Source: Phaeodactylum tricornutum CCAP 1055/1 | Lineage: Eukaryota; Bacillariophyta; Bacillariophyceae; Surirellales; Neidiaceae | DNA length: 64,000 nucleotides | Assembly (NCBI RefSeq): GCF_000150955.2 | Contig: NC_011670.1 | Span: 401,817 to 465,816 of the forward strand | Reading direction: 5' to 3' | Part shown: positions 52,105 through 61,152 of the stretch, piece after piece | Position numbering within the stretch: position 1 is the stretch's first letter | Layout: the number at the start of each line of letters is the position of its first letter | The notes under the pieces: generated by a model | The model's input: only the letters and a program-made list of their open reading frames with translations | The model's database searches: none | What the model was told of the DNA's origin: nothing | Program-made: the position numbers and the translations under genes

Positions 52105-53306
52105 CTAGACTTGAAATCCCGCGGTACCCGCTCCCCGTGCGTTTTCACGTACAGCAGCTTCACGAACGGGCGCAAAGTAAGCGTGCGTCATAGCTTCTTG
52201 GGCCGACAACCGTTCCTGATGATCGTACCGCAGCAATTTCGAGACAAAATCAATGGCTTCGTCGCTGACCAAGTGTTGGTTTTCTGGTGTGACAAACTTC
52301 TGCCAAGGTTTTTTGGAATGACGTCCGAGAATTCCGTCAAAATGGGGATCTAACTCGAGATCGTAAGTATCAAGGTAATGAAAGAGTTCTTCTGTACCAA
52401 GAACCTTGCCAATTTTGACTAACTGATCGTAATTGTCGTGTCCGTGAAAGAAGGGTTCCTTGCGAAAGATCATTCCAGCAAACATGCATCCCAAGCTCCA
52501 CATATCGAGAGAATAATCGTATTCTTGCAAGTCGACGAGAAGTTCCGGCCCTTTGAAATACCGGGAGGCTACCCGGACGTTGTACTCGCGTCCGGGATGG
52601 TAGAACTCAGCCAATCCCCAATCAATCAGCCGCAACTGCCGACGCTCGTGGTCAATCATGACGTTGTGCGGTTTCACATCCCGATGCATAACGCCGTTGG
52701 AATGACAGTAGTCCAGCGCTTTCAAGAGTTCGTAGATATAAAAGCGAATATCGTAGTCCGAGAGGGTGGGGTACAATATTTTAAAATCGGTATTGTTGAC
52801 GTGTTCGAAAATGAGCGACGGTGTCTTGGATTGCGGATCCCGCACAACATCGAGGAGCTGAATGATGTTGGTGCCTCCGCACATGTTCTGGAGGATCTTG
52901 ATCTCCCGCTTGATCTTCTTTTTCTTGACGGGCTTGAGTATCTTGACGACGCATTTAGTGTTGTTGACGACGTTCATGCCCTCGAAGACTTCCGAGTACT
53001 TGCCGCGGCCAATTTTGCGAATGACTTCGTATTCCTCCTGATCGCCCCAATTTACCGTGAGTGCTTCGTAATCCCAATAATCCCGGGGCCGGTGAACGTT
53101 CACATCGGCGTAAACTCTACAATGCAACAAATGGAAGCGAGGTAGAAAGGACAATAGCACAGTTCCGGAAAGGTGAGCGACACGTATAGGGGAGGTACGA
53201 AAAGGTGGAAGGCGTGTGATTGGAGACTCCGTCAGTCTGTATCCCGAGCGCTATCCACACATAATGTCAACACAGGTTTGTTTGTTACCTACCGGGCACG
53301 ACTCAT
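52105..53306 (-). CDS. CKA1: Casein kinase II catalytic (alpha) subunit
   Basis: A 14-nt first exon (53306-53293, MSRA plus two bases) is followed by a 176-nt GT-AG intron (phase 2) and exon 2, 53116-52105. This gives 341 residues beginning [19 protein letters not shown], which matches the conserved CK2-alpha N-terminus. The unspliced frame would give an unrelated leader. Kinase motifs are [12 protein letters not shown], the basic cluster [23 protein letters not shown] and DWG in place of DFG, which is diagnostic for CK2. [20 protein letters not shown] also matches the family. CK2 is a constitutive acidophilic Ser/Thr kinase of nucleus and cytosol, forming a tetramer with beta subunits. Confidence 0.95.
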
Positions 53307-54098
53307 GACGCAAGTATCGACACGGGCTAAGTTAGTATTGGCAGCAACAGCGGATTTGATGCGGCGTGCAGGTTGCGGACGCAACAAGACTTGGATGACT
53401 CGTCGGCGACTGATTGTGAAACGTCGTCGTACTTGGCGAAGAGACGTGTACGTCTGGAGCCAACGAGACAGAAACCCGTGCACTGCTCACACAACACAAA
53501 AGAATACCCGACTCGTGTGTTGGAAGGAAGGCGCTCGAGTTGACTGTGAGTGGGTGGTGACCGCTACTGCTCACAAGCGAGTAGAATCCAATACACAGCG
53601 TTGGCCATATCAACAGCGAGGAGTGGCGCGGTAGCGGCGCTGGTTTGCATGCCCCCCGTCGTTTGGGAATGAGACAGCCTTACGAGATACGAGCTCCCGA
53701 CTTCCAGGACCTTGCCGGGAACTAGATTAAGCTCTCGGACATGAAAACGGAGCCAGAATAGGATTTCTACCTTTGGGGTTGGTGAGGCTGTATCACAATG
53801 ACACAACTTCTGGACTTTTTTTGTAACTTCTCGTACGAGGTCGGGAAGGGAACATTCGAAAACGGACAAGAACAGACTAACATAACTCAAGACTAGTAGG
53901 ATCCGAGAAAGCGTGATATATCAGGTCATATTCTACTTACAGTCAGTTTGGGCCTAGAGAGGTTCTCCTCAACCACAGCAAGCCATGTTTTCTCTTCCAA
54001 ACGGTCGTTATGTTCCAGGCATTCCTAGGTTACCCTGATCAGAAACCCTCGTGCCTTCCGGCCCATTATAGCCCAACCGTAGATTCGAGAAAAGTAAA
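53307..54098 (+). other. Intergenic, no gene seen
   Basis: This 792-bp spacer lies between the first exon of CK2 alpha (promoter side) and the 3' end of the zinc-finger gene. Open stretches at 53173-53634 (+) and 53564-53890 (-) have no signal, domain or compositional support. TGACTGTGAG occurs at 53541-53550. Confidence 0.45.
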
Positions 54099-54824
54099 TC
54101 AATCGTCATTTGTTTGTTGCAACGCGTCTTCGATTACTTCTAAACGTTCCTCCATAGCATCCAGGCGTTTTCCCAACTTTTTTGTCAATCCGATCAACTG
54201 ATTTTGCATTGCCACCGCCCAAGGCGGAGCGGAATGTCCTCCACGAAAGCGCTCGTCTTCGATTTGCCGACGGTAGACCCTGGCGCGGGCGTAATGATCT
54301 ACGGAAAGGGCGCCCACTTCAAACAAACGCTTGCGCTTCTTTTCGTCCGCAATCGAAGCCTGAAGCAATGCATCATCGCCGGGATTGGCTGTCGCGTTTT
54401 CCGTCCCCGCCATCCCCACGTTCGGCAAGGCCGGATATAAATCGTTGTAAGTTACCGCTCTTTCTTCTTCTGGCATCTCGTCCTCGTAGTCAACAACGTC
54501 CGGATCATCAGCACAAAAGTACACCTTCTTTTCGCTGATCGATAATGTCTTGTACGCTTCCCAGCGGGTCAGATGCTGGGTCAATAGATGTTGTCGGTAC
54601 TGGAACGGGATGAAACACCCCGTTACGAAAACTTTCTCATGCTCGATGGTGCGACGCTTTTTACCAGCGACTTGCTCGCGCTCGAAAAAGTGACAGAATT
54701 TGCAATGGACGGTACTGGCCTTGCCCTCCGGACCGGACCGCGCCGTGATGCGCAGGCCGTACTCTAACTGATGTTTCGGTTGAAAAGTCAAACCGCGTTT
54801 GTACGGAGAAGCAGACGATGGCAT
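54099..54824 (-). CDS. Protein with a single C2H2/BED-like zinc finger and a C-terminal coiled coil
   Basis: The protein has 241 residues from ATG 54824. Residues 38-95 contain a CxxC...HxxxxH arrangement (VHCKFCHFF ... YRQHLLTQHLTRW). The spacing of about 35 residues between the pairs recalls BED-like fingers common in stramenopiles, some of which derive from transposases. An acidic linker follows, then basic helices (EDERFRGG) and a C-terminal coiled coil (LTKKLGKRLDAMEERLEVIE) that may mediate dimers. It is probably a nuclear DNA-binding protein. No transposase catalytic domain is attached. The function is not known. Confidence 0.6.
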   Translation of the reverse strand: MPSSASPYKRGLTFQPKHQLEYGLRITARSGPEGKASTVHCKFCHFFEREQVAGKKRRTIEHEKVFVTGCFIPFQYRQHLLTQHLTRWEAYKTLSISEKKVYFCADDPDVVDYEDEMPEEERAVTYNDLYPALPNVGMAGTENATANPGDDALLQASIADEKKRKRLFEVGALSVDHYARARVYRRQIEDERFRGGHSAPPWAVAMQNQLIGLTKKLGKRLDAMEERLEVIEDALQQTNDD

Positions 54825-55301
54825 CGCAAGCCCTTTTGAACACTCGTTGGGGCTAACGCTCTGTCAGTATAGTTCCCAAGAATAGCACAAAACCTTGCTA
54901 TCGGCTTGTTGGGTTCATAATTACAAAGTGTTGGGCGAACGAGACGGTTTTCGTCTCGTAAATTTAGGCAAGGCGCATTTTGACTGTGAAACAGTTTCGC
55001 AAGGAAGTTACATTAGTTTATCGTGCTTCCCACAACCATGTCCGAACTGGTCTCTCGAAGTAGTACGACGATCTAACCATTTACTGTTACGTTTATGTTA
55101 ATCTATTGAGAATAGGCATGGTCATACAATTTTGCTAGGACCGGATCTAATGGAAGTCCAATTGTACGTCTCTCTATGAAAGCTGCACAACCCACGACAG
55201 GATCAGAATAATACAATTTCAAGTTTTCTGCTTTGCCAATTCGTTTGAGACTATCCGTATCAATTCGTACTCGTCATCTTCTCGACGTCCTTATGTACAT
55301 T
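54825..55301 (+). other. Intergenic spacer
   Basis: This 477-bp spacer holds the promoter of the zinc-finger gene and the 3' flank of AATF. TGACTGTGAA is present at 54981-54990, about 157 nt upstream of the zinc-finger ATG. No gene is seen. Confidence 0.4.
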
Positions 55302-56141
55302 CTAGGTTCGGTGTGCCACGCCTCCAAGGAGACTTTGAAACCAGGCGTCTTGGTCCAAACTACCCGTATCGGGTCGCGACAAGGGAAAGGTAAAATTGAC
55401 AAGCTTGGGGATGGCAGTGTAGCGAACTTTGCGTCCCTTGCTAGCCCTGCGATCTACTTGCTTTCTGGTGCTCTTGGACGACCTCTTTGCTTTCAACGGA
55501 GCAGTACTTCCGGATATATTAGCGGTAGATGACGTACAAAAGTCCTTCAGTAGATGTTGATAGACTTTGGAATCGTCAAACTCCTTGTCTTTCGATTCTT
55601 CGTACTGCGTCGTCGAGACAACCTGCTGCCAAAAGGAAGCATCTACAACACGAAATGATTTCTCTGCTGCCTGTCCGTTCTGCAAACGAACATCTTTGTG
55701 ACGCCGATTGAACACAGTCTCCCATTCGTTTTCGAGCACTTCGTGTTCTAATTGCAACGAGTTGTGGAATTCTGTAGGATCAGCGGCACTGACTTTTGTC
55801 TCAATATCTGCGAGATTCGAGGTATCCCGTGCAAACTTGTCTGGTGCAAGTTGGCGTCGGGCATGAATCAATTGCACCAAAAGTGCGTTGCAGACTTCCA
55901 CCGCCGACTGCCTCTCCACTGCATTTTCCGGAATATCGGCTTGCAGTGGCCGCTGCAATAATATACGACTTTCCAAGCACTTGTGATAGACACGTGTCTG
56001 TGACTGTGCCGCCAAGCTCCGCTGCCTGTCGGTTGCGGCTGTTCGACGCCCTCGGTTGGCTTGCTTGTCCTGCGAATCTAGCTTATGGAGCACATCAAAC
56101 ATGCGCATGCTCGCATTTCTCTTTTTCGATACAGAGCCCAT
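55302..56141 (-). CDS. AATF/BFR2 (TRAUB) ribosome-biogenesis protein, short form
   Basis: A single exon encodes 279 residues from ATG 56141. The N-terminal half matches the AATF-Che1 helical domain (YHKCLESRILLQRPLQ), the C-terminal half the TRAUB domain with its hallmark VDRRASKGRKVRYT followed by PKLVNF. Family members (yeast Bfr2, human AATF/Che-1) act in the nucleolus in small-subunit processome assembly. They are usually 450-550 residues with a long acidic N-terminus; here that segment is missing. Only 387 bp separate this ATG from the next gene, so an upstream exon of that size is unlikely unless very short; a weak AG sits right before the ATG. Confidence 0.85.
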   Translation of the reverse strand: MGSVSKKRNASMRMFDVLHKLDSQDKQANRGRRTAATDRQRSLAAQSQTRVYHKCLESRILLQRPLQADIPENAVERQSAVEVCNALLVQLIHARRQLAPDKFARDTSNLADIETKVSAADPTEFHNSLQLEHEVLENEWETVFNRRHKDVRLQNGQAAEKSFRVVDASFWQQVVSTTQYEESKDKEFDDSKVYQHLLKDFCTSSTANISGSTAPLKAKRSSKSTRKQVDRRASKGRKVRYTAIPKLVNFTFPLSRPDTGSLDQDAWFQSLLGGVAHRT

Positions 56142-56528
56142 CTACTTTCAGATCCAACGATAATTTTTCAAAACGCAAAAATGATCGGACGGGCTTGCAA
56201 AGAGGCAGACGCTTGAAGTATTGATTCCCAAAGCAGAAAGGATTGTTTGGTACTTTTGTCCGCTTCGTCGTAACGCAACATGGAAGAGCTATTCGAAAAG
56301 AAGCGAAAATGGTTGGGTCTGGTCTGGACAGCGTTGCGAGGTCTGGACGTCTGCCATAAAGTCGTCGTTCACTAATGTAACCTAACATCAAGAATTCAGA
56401 GTGATTTTATTATGCGCTTTCTCTGTCAGGATACATCAATCGATCTTCATGTTTCCGTAGAAACAAAAGAGTAGATCGCGATTCTCGGTGTCCAGCTCCA
56501 CCCACCATCTGATCTCACGGAATCAGTC
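56142..56528. promoter_or_regulatory. Divergent promoter region between AATF and TAP42
   Basis: This 387-bp spacer separates two divergent starts. A 98-codon open stretch on the minus strand (56095-56391) overlaps the AATF 5' end but lacks AATF-like acidic sequence. No other feature was seen. Confidence 0.4.
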
Positions 56529-57704
56529 ATGAGCGAAGAAGTAACCAAAGAAAATGATGCGGCCACAACAATGTCGGAAGACTTGGATCGGTCGGTTTCC
56601 CTGTTGGAGACCGCTCCGGATCAAGCCAAATCCATTCTGGAAGACCTACAGCTCAGGATCGCTCAGATTGGACTTTTCTCCCGCAACGAAAACTTGGACG
56701 ACATTGCTACGAAAAGTTTACCTTTTCTCTGCTTGGAGCACTACTTGGCGGTTGCTCTAACCTCAATACCCGGTACGAGCAATCCATCTTCTCCAAAGAT
56801 GTCGGTACCGGAATGGAGCTTAACAAGCCGACTCCGAAATTTACACCGCGCTTGCGATCTGTGGGACTCGTTTCTACAGAGCTTACAACAACTCGAGTTC
56901 TTGGAAGCCCGCGACCAGCGAGATTTGGAAACCTTGACCGAGTTGTCAGCCTCGACGGGAGGAGAGAAAGAAGCTCTTTTGATGACTATGCCGTTTGATC
57001 GGGATACGAAAATTGCTCGTTTCAAAGCCAAGCAAGAAGCGCAGGGCGAGAAAGCACGACTTTTGGCACTGAAGAAAAGAAGAACCCGATTGGGTGTTGC
57101 GGAAACGGAGGAATTGGTCGGTTACGATGAGGAATCATTGGAACGAACGGTCGCACTACACACAATTCGCATCTGTATCTCTGAAGCCATTGATGAATGG
57201 GCCAACACTTTGCGTGAGCTTCCCATGCTGCGACGCATGCTTGCCTCTCAAGAAGATCAAGCGGCCCAAGATCGGCACCGGGGTATCGATCCCCGTGCCT
57301 CGCAGGATCCACGCGAGCAGCAGCATCGTCCGCCTCCGTCATCCTATCCGTTGAAGGTCACACACATCACCAAAGACAACAGTGGACAATTGCAGATCAG
57401 AAAAGAAGACATAAAGTCGCAAGTGTTCCGTCCAGGATGGAACCAACCAACTATGTCTCTGGAAGAACTGGCAGAAATGGAAGTCGAACAAGCTATGGAG
57501 CGCGACGTCAAGCAGACTGAAGCCCAAATTTTAAATGCTCGCGCACCGCGCCGTTTTGACCAGCTCGTCAAGGATGGTCTCGAAGACGATATGGAATTGG
57601 TGGAGGCAAGTGCAGCACTAGATCGCAATTGGGACAATTGGAAAGACGAAAATCCTAGAGGAAGCGGCAACAAGCGAGGAGATGTAGGCGATCGTAACTT
57701 CTAG
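56529..57704 (+). CDS. TAP42: TAP42/IGBP1 (alpha4) phosphatase-associated protein
   Basis: A single exon encodes 391 residues. The N-terminal two-thirds are helical and TPR-like. The family signature RDTKIARFKAKQ (about residues 158-169) provides the basic patch that contacts PP2A-type catalytic subunits. Near the C-terminus come QVFRPGWNQPTMSLEELAEME and DNWKDENPRGSGN, both diagnostic. TAP42 binds and stabilises PP2A, PP4 and PP6 catalytic subunits downstream of TOR in the cytosol and nucleus. An insertion rich in Gln, His and Pro (about residues 240-275) is lineage-specific. The coding frame, start and stop are unambiguous. Confidence 0.9.
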   Translation: MSEEVTKENDAATTMSEDLDRSVSLLETAPDQAKSILEDLQLRIAQIGLFSRNENLDDIATKSLPFLCLEHYLAVALTSIPGTSNPSSPKMSVPEWSLTSRLRNLHRACDLWDSFLQSLQQLEFLEARDQRDLETLTELSASTGGEKEALLMTMPFDRDTKIARFKAKQEAQGEKARLLALKKRRTRLGVAETEELVGYDEESLERTVALHTIRICISEAIDEWANTLRELPMLRRMLASQEDQAAQDRHRGIDPRASQDPREQQHRPPPSSYPLKVTHITKDNSGQLQIRKEDIKSQVFRPGWNQPTMSLEELAEMEVEQAMERDVKQTEAQILNARAPRRFDQLVKDGLEDDMELVEASAALDRNWDNWKDENPRGSGNKRGDVGDRNF

Positions 57705-58095
57705 CAACATCATAAGGTAGTGCCCACAGACTGCAAGCAAACGACTTTCACCCGACGCTTGTCTTGCTTTACGTGCGCCGAAATGACGGAGAGGTTGATG
57801 ACTACCCCCCTCCAGTCGATGCAAGGCGAGGCATGCAGCTTAAACCGCATAGATCAACTGGTCAATATACCAAGAAGGCTGCGTTGTGGCTGGTCACTTT
57901 CTCAAAGCAAATTGGTACAACTGACCATTTCCGAATGATTGCGTGTGTGGAGGGTAACTTTGAATCGAAATTTTGCGATTCCTCCCCTCTGTGCATATTA
58001 AACAGAACTTTTATTGCTAGCTAGATAAGATTTTGCTAGTTCTATTCGGGCGTGCCGTATTGCCATATCTGGGCCTGACGTCCTTTGGAATCAAA
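57705..58095 (+). other. Convergent 3' spacer with CTAGCTAG
   Basis: This 391-bp spacer lies between the stops of TAP42 (+) and the UBLCP1-like gene (-). CTAGCTAG occurs at 58017-58024. No gene is seen. Confidence 0.4.
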
Positions 58096-59292
58096 TCAAG
58101 ATCTATCCGTTTTTTTTCGTAGGGGCTTGGCACCTGCAGCAACGTCCATCCATTCACCAAAATCAACATCTTGAAACTTCCATCCCGATGCAACTAGCTT
58201 TTCTAAATATAAGGCTAACCCTTGCAGCGCGGCATCACGCCTACCCGGTGCTTTCTTTCGATAGTAGGCCTTGATTTTCAGGCCAGCGTCCGGATTAAGC
58301 GCAAAGTTGCGGGATAAATCATCAACATGCACAGTATTGTGAACATCCCAACACGGAAACTTTCGCCAAATAATGTGGAGCGGTTTCACGTGGTGCTGAA
58401 CGCTCGCGCCGTCTCTTCTTTTGCTAGTTATTTGGAACATACTTGTCTTGTCCAGTACAAAGCAGAAACGGTACCTCGGCTGAGTCAGCATGCCAAGTTC
58501 GGTAAGTTTGGTTTCCAGCCATCGCCAAGATGTTTGACTCCAAACTACCAGATCATAATGCTGATAGCAGATGGCAAGAAAGTCATCCATGAATGGTCGT
58601 TTCATAGCCGCAGCGAGCCCTTGTCCAGGTAAAGTCGATCCGTCCCTTTGTAGTGTCTTGCTACTGAAATCGAGTAGGGTATGATCCAAATCCAAAACCA
58701 AGAGTGGTTTCCCTTCACGAGGAGGATGCATAATATGGATTGCAGTCTTTTCTGTGAACTTTAGTAACAAATCCTGATTGATATGTTGCTGAGGATCTAG
58801 GTCCAGATCAAAGTCGTCCATCACATCAGGCAAGTCGGGATGATCCCGAGGATCAACAAAAATATCTTCCTCCGGGGTACCCATGAGAATAAAATGGTGG
58901 ATAATTTCTCCATTGTTACCCGTAGACTTGCCTTTTACTTTGAGTGAGGAAAGGGGCAAGGCGTCGACGACGCTTTTTGCTCCGCCTTGCTGTGCTACGA
59001 GACCAACGAGCTTTTGGCGTTTCGGTAGAATCCGAGTTTTTTCTTGCAACATGAGCTTTACTTCAAAGATAGTGGTATCGGATGTAAGATCATCAAGCAC
59101 AATTCTGTCCTTGGCAAACTTAGCAATAAGTGTGATACCGATCTTCGAATCAGTATTTGCCGCGTTGGTTCCATCTACGAGTAGTCGATAGGACTCTGGC
59201 GACGCCGAAACGTGAAGAACAGATGGACGATCGGTTCCTTCCACATCAAGGTCATCTTTACTTGCGCTGTGATTCATGTCAACATCAATCAT
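58096..59292 (-). CDS. Ubiquitin-like domain CTD phosphatase (UBLCP1-like)
   Basis: The protein has 398 residues from ATG 59292; the frame reaches upstream only by a TTG. A ubiquitin-like domain spans about residues 50-140 (TTIFEVKLMLQEKTRILPKRQKL is its central part), then an acidic linker and an FCP1/SCP phosphatase domain from about 195. Its catalytic DxDxT motif is LLVLDLDHTLLDF. Later segments (YDLVVWSQTSWRWLETKL, then HNTVHVDDLSRNFALNP) match UBLCP1, which dephosphorylates the nuclear 26S proteasome in animals. The N-terminal 45 residues are poorly conserved. Both domains in this order make the call specific. Confidence 0.88.
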   Translation of the reverse strand: MIDVDMNHSASKDDLDVEGTDRPSVLHVSASPESYRLLVDGTNAANTDSKIGITLIAKFAKDRIVLDDLTSDTTIFEVKLMLQEKTRILPKRQKLVGLVAQQGGAKSVVDALPLSSLKVKGKSTGNNGEIIHHFILMGTPEEDIFVDPRDHPDLPDVMDDFDLDLDPQQHINQDLLLKFTEKTAIHIMHPPREGKPLLVLDLDHTLLDFSSKTLQRDGSTLPGQGLAAAMKRPFMDDFLAICYQHYDLVVWSQTSWRWLETKLTELGMLTQPRYRFCFVLDKTSMFQITSKRRDGASVQHHVKPLHIIWRKFPCWDVHNTVHVDDLSRNFALNPDAGLKIKAYYRKKAPGRRDAALQGLALYLEKLVASGWKFQDVDFGEWMDVAAGAKPLRKKTDRS

Positions 59293-59697
59293 GCCGCGAA
59301 AGATCTTAACAATAATCAAAGGCGGAAATGCAACGTGATGTTTGGGTCGAGGATGCAAAGGAAATCAATTCTGGAATTTTGTGTACACCATTTCATTCCC
59401 TATTAGGTAACGTAGTGGGGATGTTCGGGTCTATTCGTTAACTGTAACCGTGAAGGCACGAGGGACTGCAAAGTTACATATAGGGTTAGGGCCGTTGTCT
59501 CAGCAACGTTCTGCGTCACCCGTCAAAATTTCAACCCGCCAAATATGTACAGGTATGTTTCGCATTCAAAGCCCAATAGAGTACATCCACAGGCCAACAA
59601 AGTACGTTTACAATCAATGAGACTGCATTTCCGCATGTTCTCGTTGCATTGATCTTGTCTCGCGGAACTCTAACGAACGCGTATTGAACTGAGGAAT
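59293..59697. promoter_or_regulatory. Divergent promoter region between UBLCP1-like and Nudix-HAD genes
   Basis: This 405-bp spacer separates two divergent starts. A TATAGGGTTAGGGC telomere-like word lies near 59478-59491. No gene is seen. Confidence 0.4.
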
Positions 59698-61152
59698 ATG
59701 GACGCCTTGATTTTTTCCACCTCCACTCTAATCTACTGGTACATTCAACGAGGAACATCGTCAGCTGTGAATTCTGCAAAGGATTCTTCCTCCTTGCGTC
59801 AAGCGCTTAGAGCTGGCACGTCCTTGAATGCTAGTGAACGAGTTTGTCTCGTGACGAAGGACAATGTACCTATACCCGGAGGAGGAATACGGGCTGACAT
59901 GCGTTTGCGCAAACTATGGCACCGAGCAACGTATGTGCTCGTCAAGCATGAGCCAATGCATGTTGAACAACACGGAACACACGATTCTGATGTGTACGTA
60001 CTTGTCCAGAAACGATCTATATTGAAAGACTACTGTCCCGGAAAACTGGATCCGGTGCCTGGTGGAGTAGTGGGATATGGTGAGACGTATAGTGAGAATG
60101 CAATAAGGGAAATGCAAGAAGAAATGGGGATTGATATTTCTTTGGGTCCGCTGCGTCGCCTCTTTACATTTCCCTACGAAGACGACCACGTTGCCGTCTG
60201 GGGTGATTTCTACGAATGCACGTATCGGGGAGCCATGCGCGATCTGAAATGTCAAGATACCGAAGTCGAAGAAGTCTACCGGATGAGCCTGCAAACGTTA
60301 AGGGATCAAATACATTCTTCTCCAGACGAATTTATGCCGGATGCCTGCTACGCGATGAAGTTGTACTTCCAGCGACTCCTGGATTTACAAGTTAAACGAA
60401 AGCTACTGAAGGGTTATTCCTCAGGTGATTTGGATATGTATGGGCTTCGCCCGAAGCCACTTGCTATTTTCTTTGATTGCGACGATTGCCTGTACTTCGA
60501 CGGATGGAAAACTGCTAAGTTGCTCACAGCCAAGATTGATGAATGGTGCGTCAACCATGGGTTGCGTCCTGGACAAGCCTATGAGTTGTACTTACAATAT
60601 GGAACAGCCTTACGCGGGCTCTTAGCGGAGGGTTACTTGGAAAAAACAGATGAGGCTATTGACAGCTTTCTGCAAAGTGTTCACGACCTTCCAATAGCAG
60701 AGCTTATTCCAAGAGATGATGCTCTCCGAGAGATTATGAGTGCTTTGGATCCTTCAATTCCGAAGTACATTTTCACAGCGAGTGTGAGTGATCATGCAAG
60801 ACGTTGTATTGCTGCATTGGGAATTGAGGATTTTTTTCTCGATATTATCGACTGCAAAGTATGCGGGCTGGAAACTAAGCACAGTCGCCACTCATTCGAG
60901 ATCGCAATGAAAATTGCAGGAGTCTCGGATCCAGAGCGTTGTCTATTTCTAGACGATAGTTTGACCAATCTTAGAACAGCTCGGGAAATTGGCTGGCGAA
61001 GCATTCTTATTGGCACAATTGGTCGAGATCACGGGAACAAGGTGTCGTCCGAGCACGCTGAGCTCGAACTAGAACGAATTCACGATCTTCTCGAAATGGC
61101 CCCTGAGTTATTCGAGAGCACTGAGATTAAGCGAAAGGCCGTTTTTATATAG
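59698..61152 (+). CDS. Nudix hydrolase fused to a HAD pyrimidine-5'-nucleotidase-like domain
   Basis: A single exon encodes 484 residues with two enzymes in one chain. The N-terminal region includes a weak hydrophobic start (LIFSTSTLIYWYI) that could be a signal anchor. The Nudix domain (about residues 60-215) carries the box GGVVGYGETYSENAIREMQE, continuing EMGI (GX5EX7REUXEEXGU), and most resembles the YfcD/isopentenyl-diphosphate-isomerase-like group. The HAD domain (about 255-470) has motif I FFDCDDCLYFD, motif II FTASVSDHARR, a motif III lysine in ETKHS and motif IV FLDDSLTNL. It belongs with SDT1/PHM8-type nucleotidases. One domain could hydrolyse a nucleoside diphosphate derivative and the other remove phosphate from the resulting monophosphate; this coupling is inferred. 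Confidence 0.83.
   Translation: MDALIFSTSTLIYWYIQRGTSSAVNSAKDSSSLRQALRAGTSLNASERVCLVTKDNVPIPGGGIRADMRLRKLWHRATYVLVKHEPMHVEQHGTHDSDVYVLVQKRSILKDYCPGKLDPVPGGVVGYGETYSENAIREMQEEMGIDISLGPLRRLFTFPYEDDHVAVWGDFYECTYRGAMRDLKCQDTEVEEVYRMSLQTLRDQIHSSPDEFMPDACYAMKLYFQRLLDLQVKRKLLKGYSSGDLDMYGLRPKPLAIFFDCDDCLYFDGWKTAKLLTAKIDEWCVNHGLRPGQAYELYLQYGTALRGLLAEGYLEKTDEAIDSFLQSVHDLPIAELIPRDDALREIMSALDPSIPKYIFTASVSDHARRCIAALGIEDFFLDIIDCKVCGLETKHSRHSFEIAMKIAGVSDPERCLFLDDSLTNLRTAREIGWRSILIGTIGRDHGNKVSSEHAELELERIHDLLEMAPELFESTEIKRKAVFI

Noticed and set aside
53173-53634. 153-codon plus-strand frame over the CK2 alpha first intron
   Set aside because: It covers the CK2 intron and first exon on the opposite strand and has only Arg-rich random-looking sequence.
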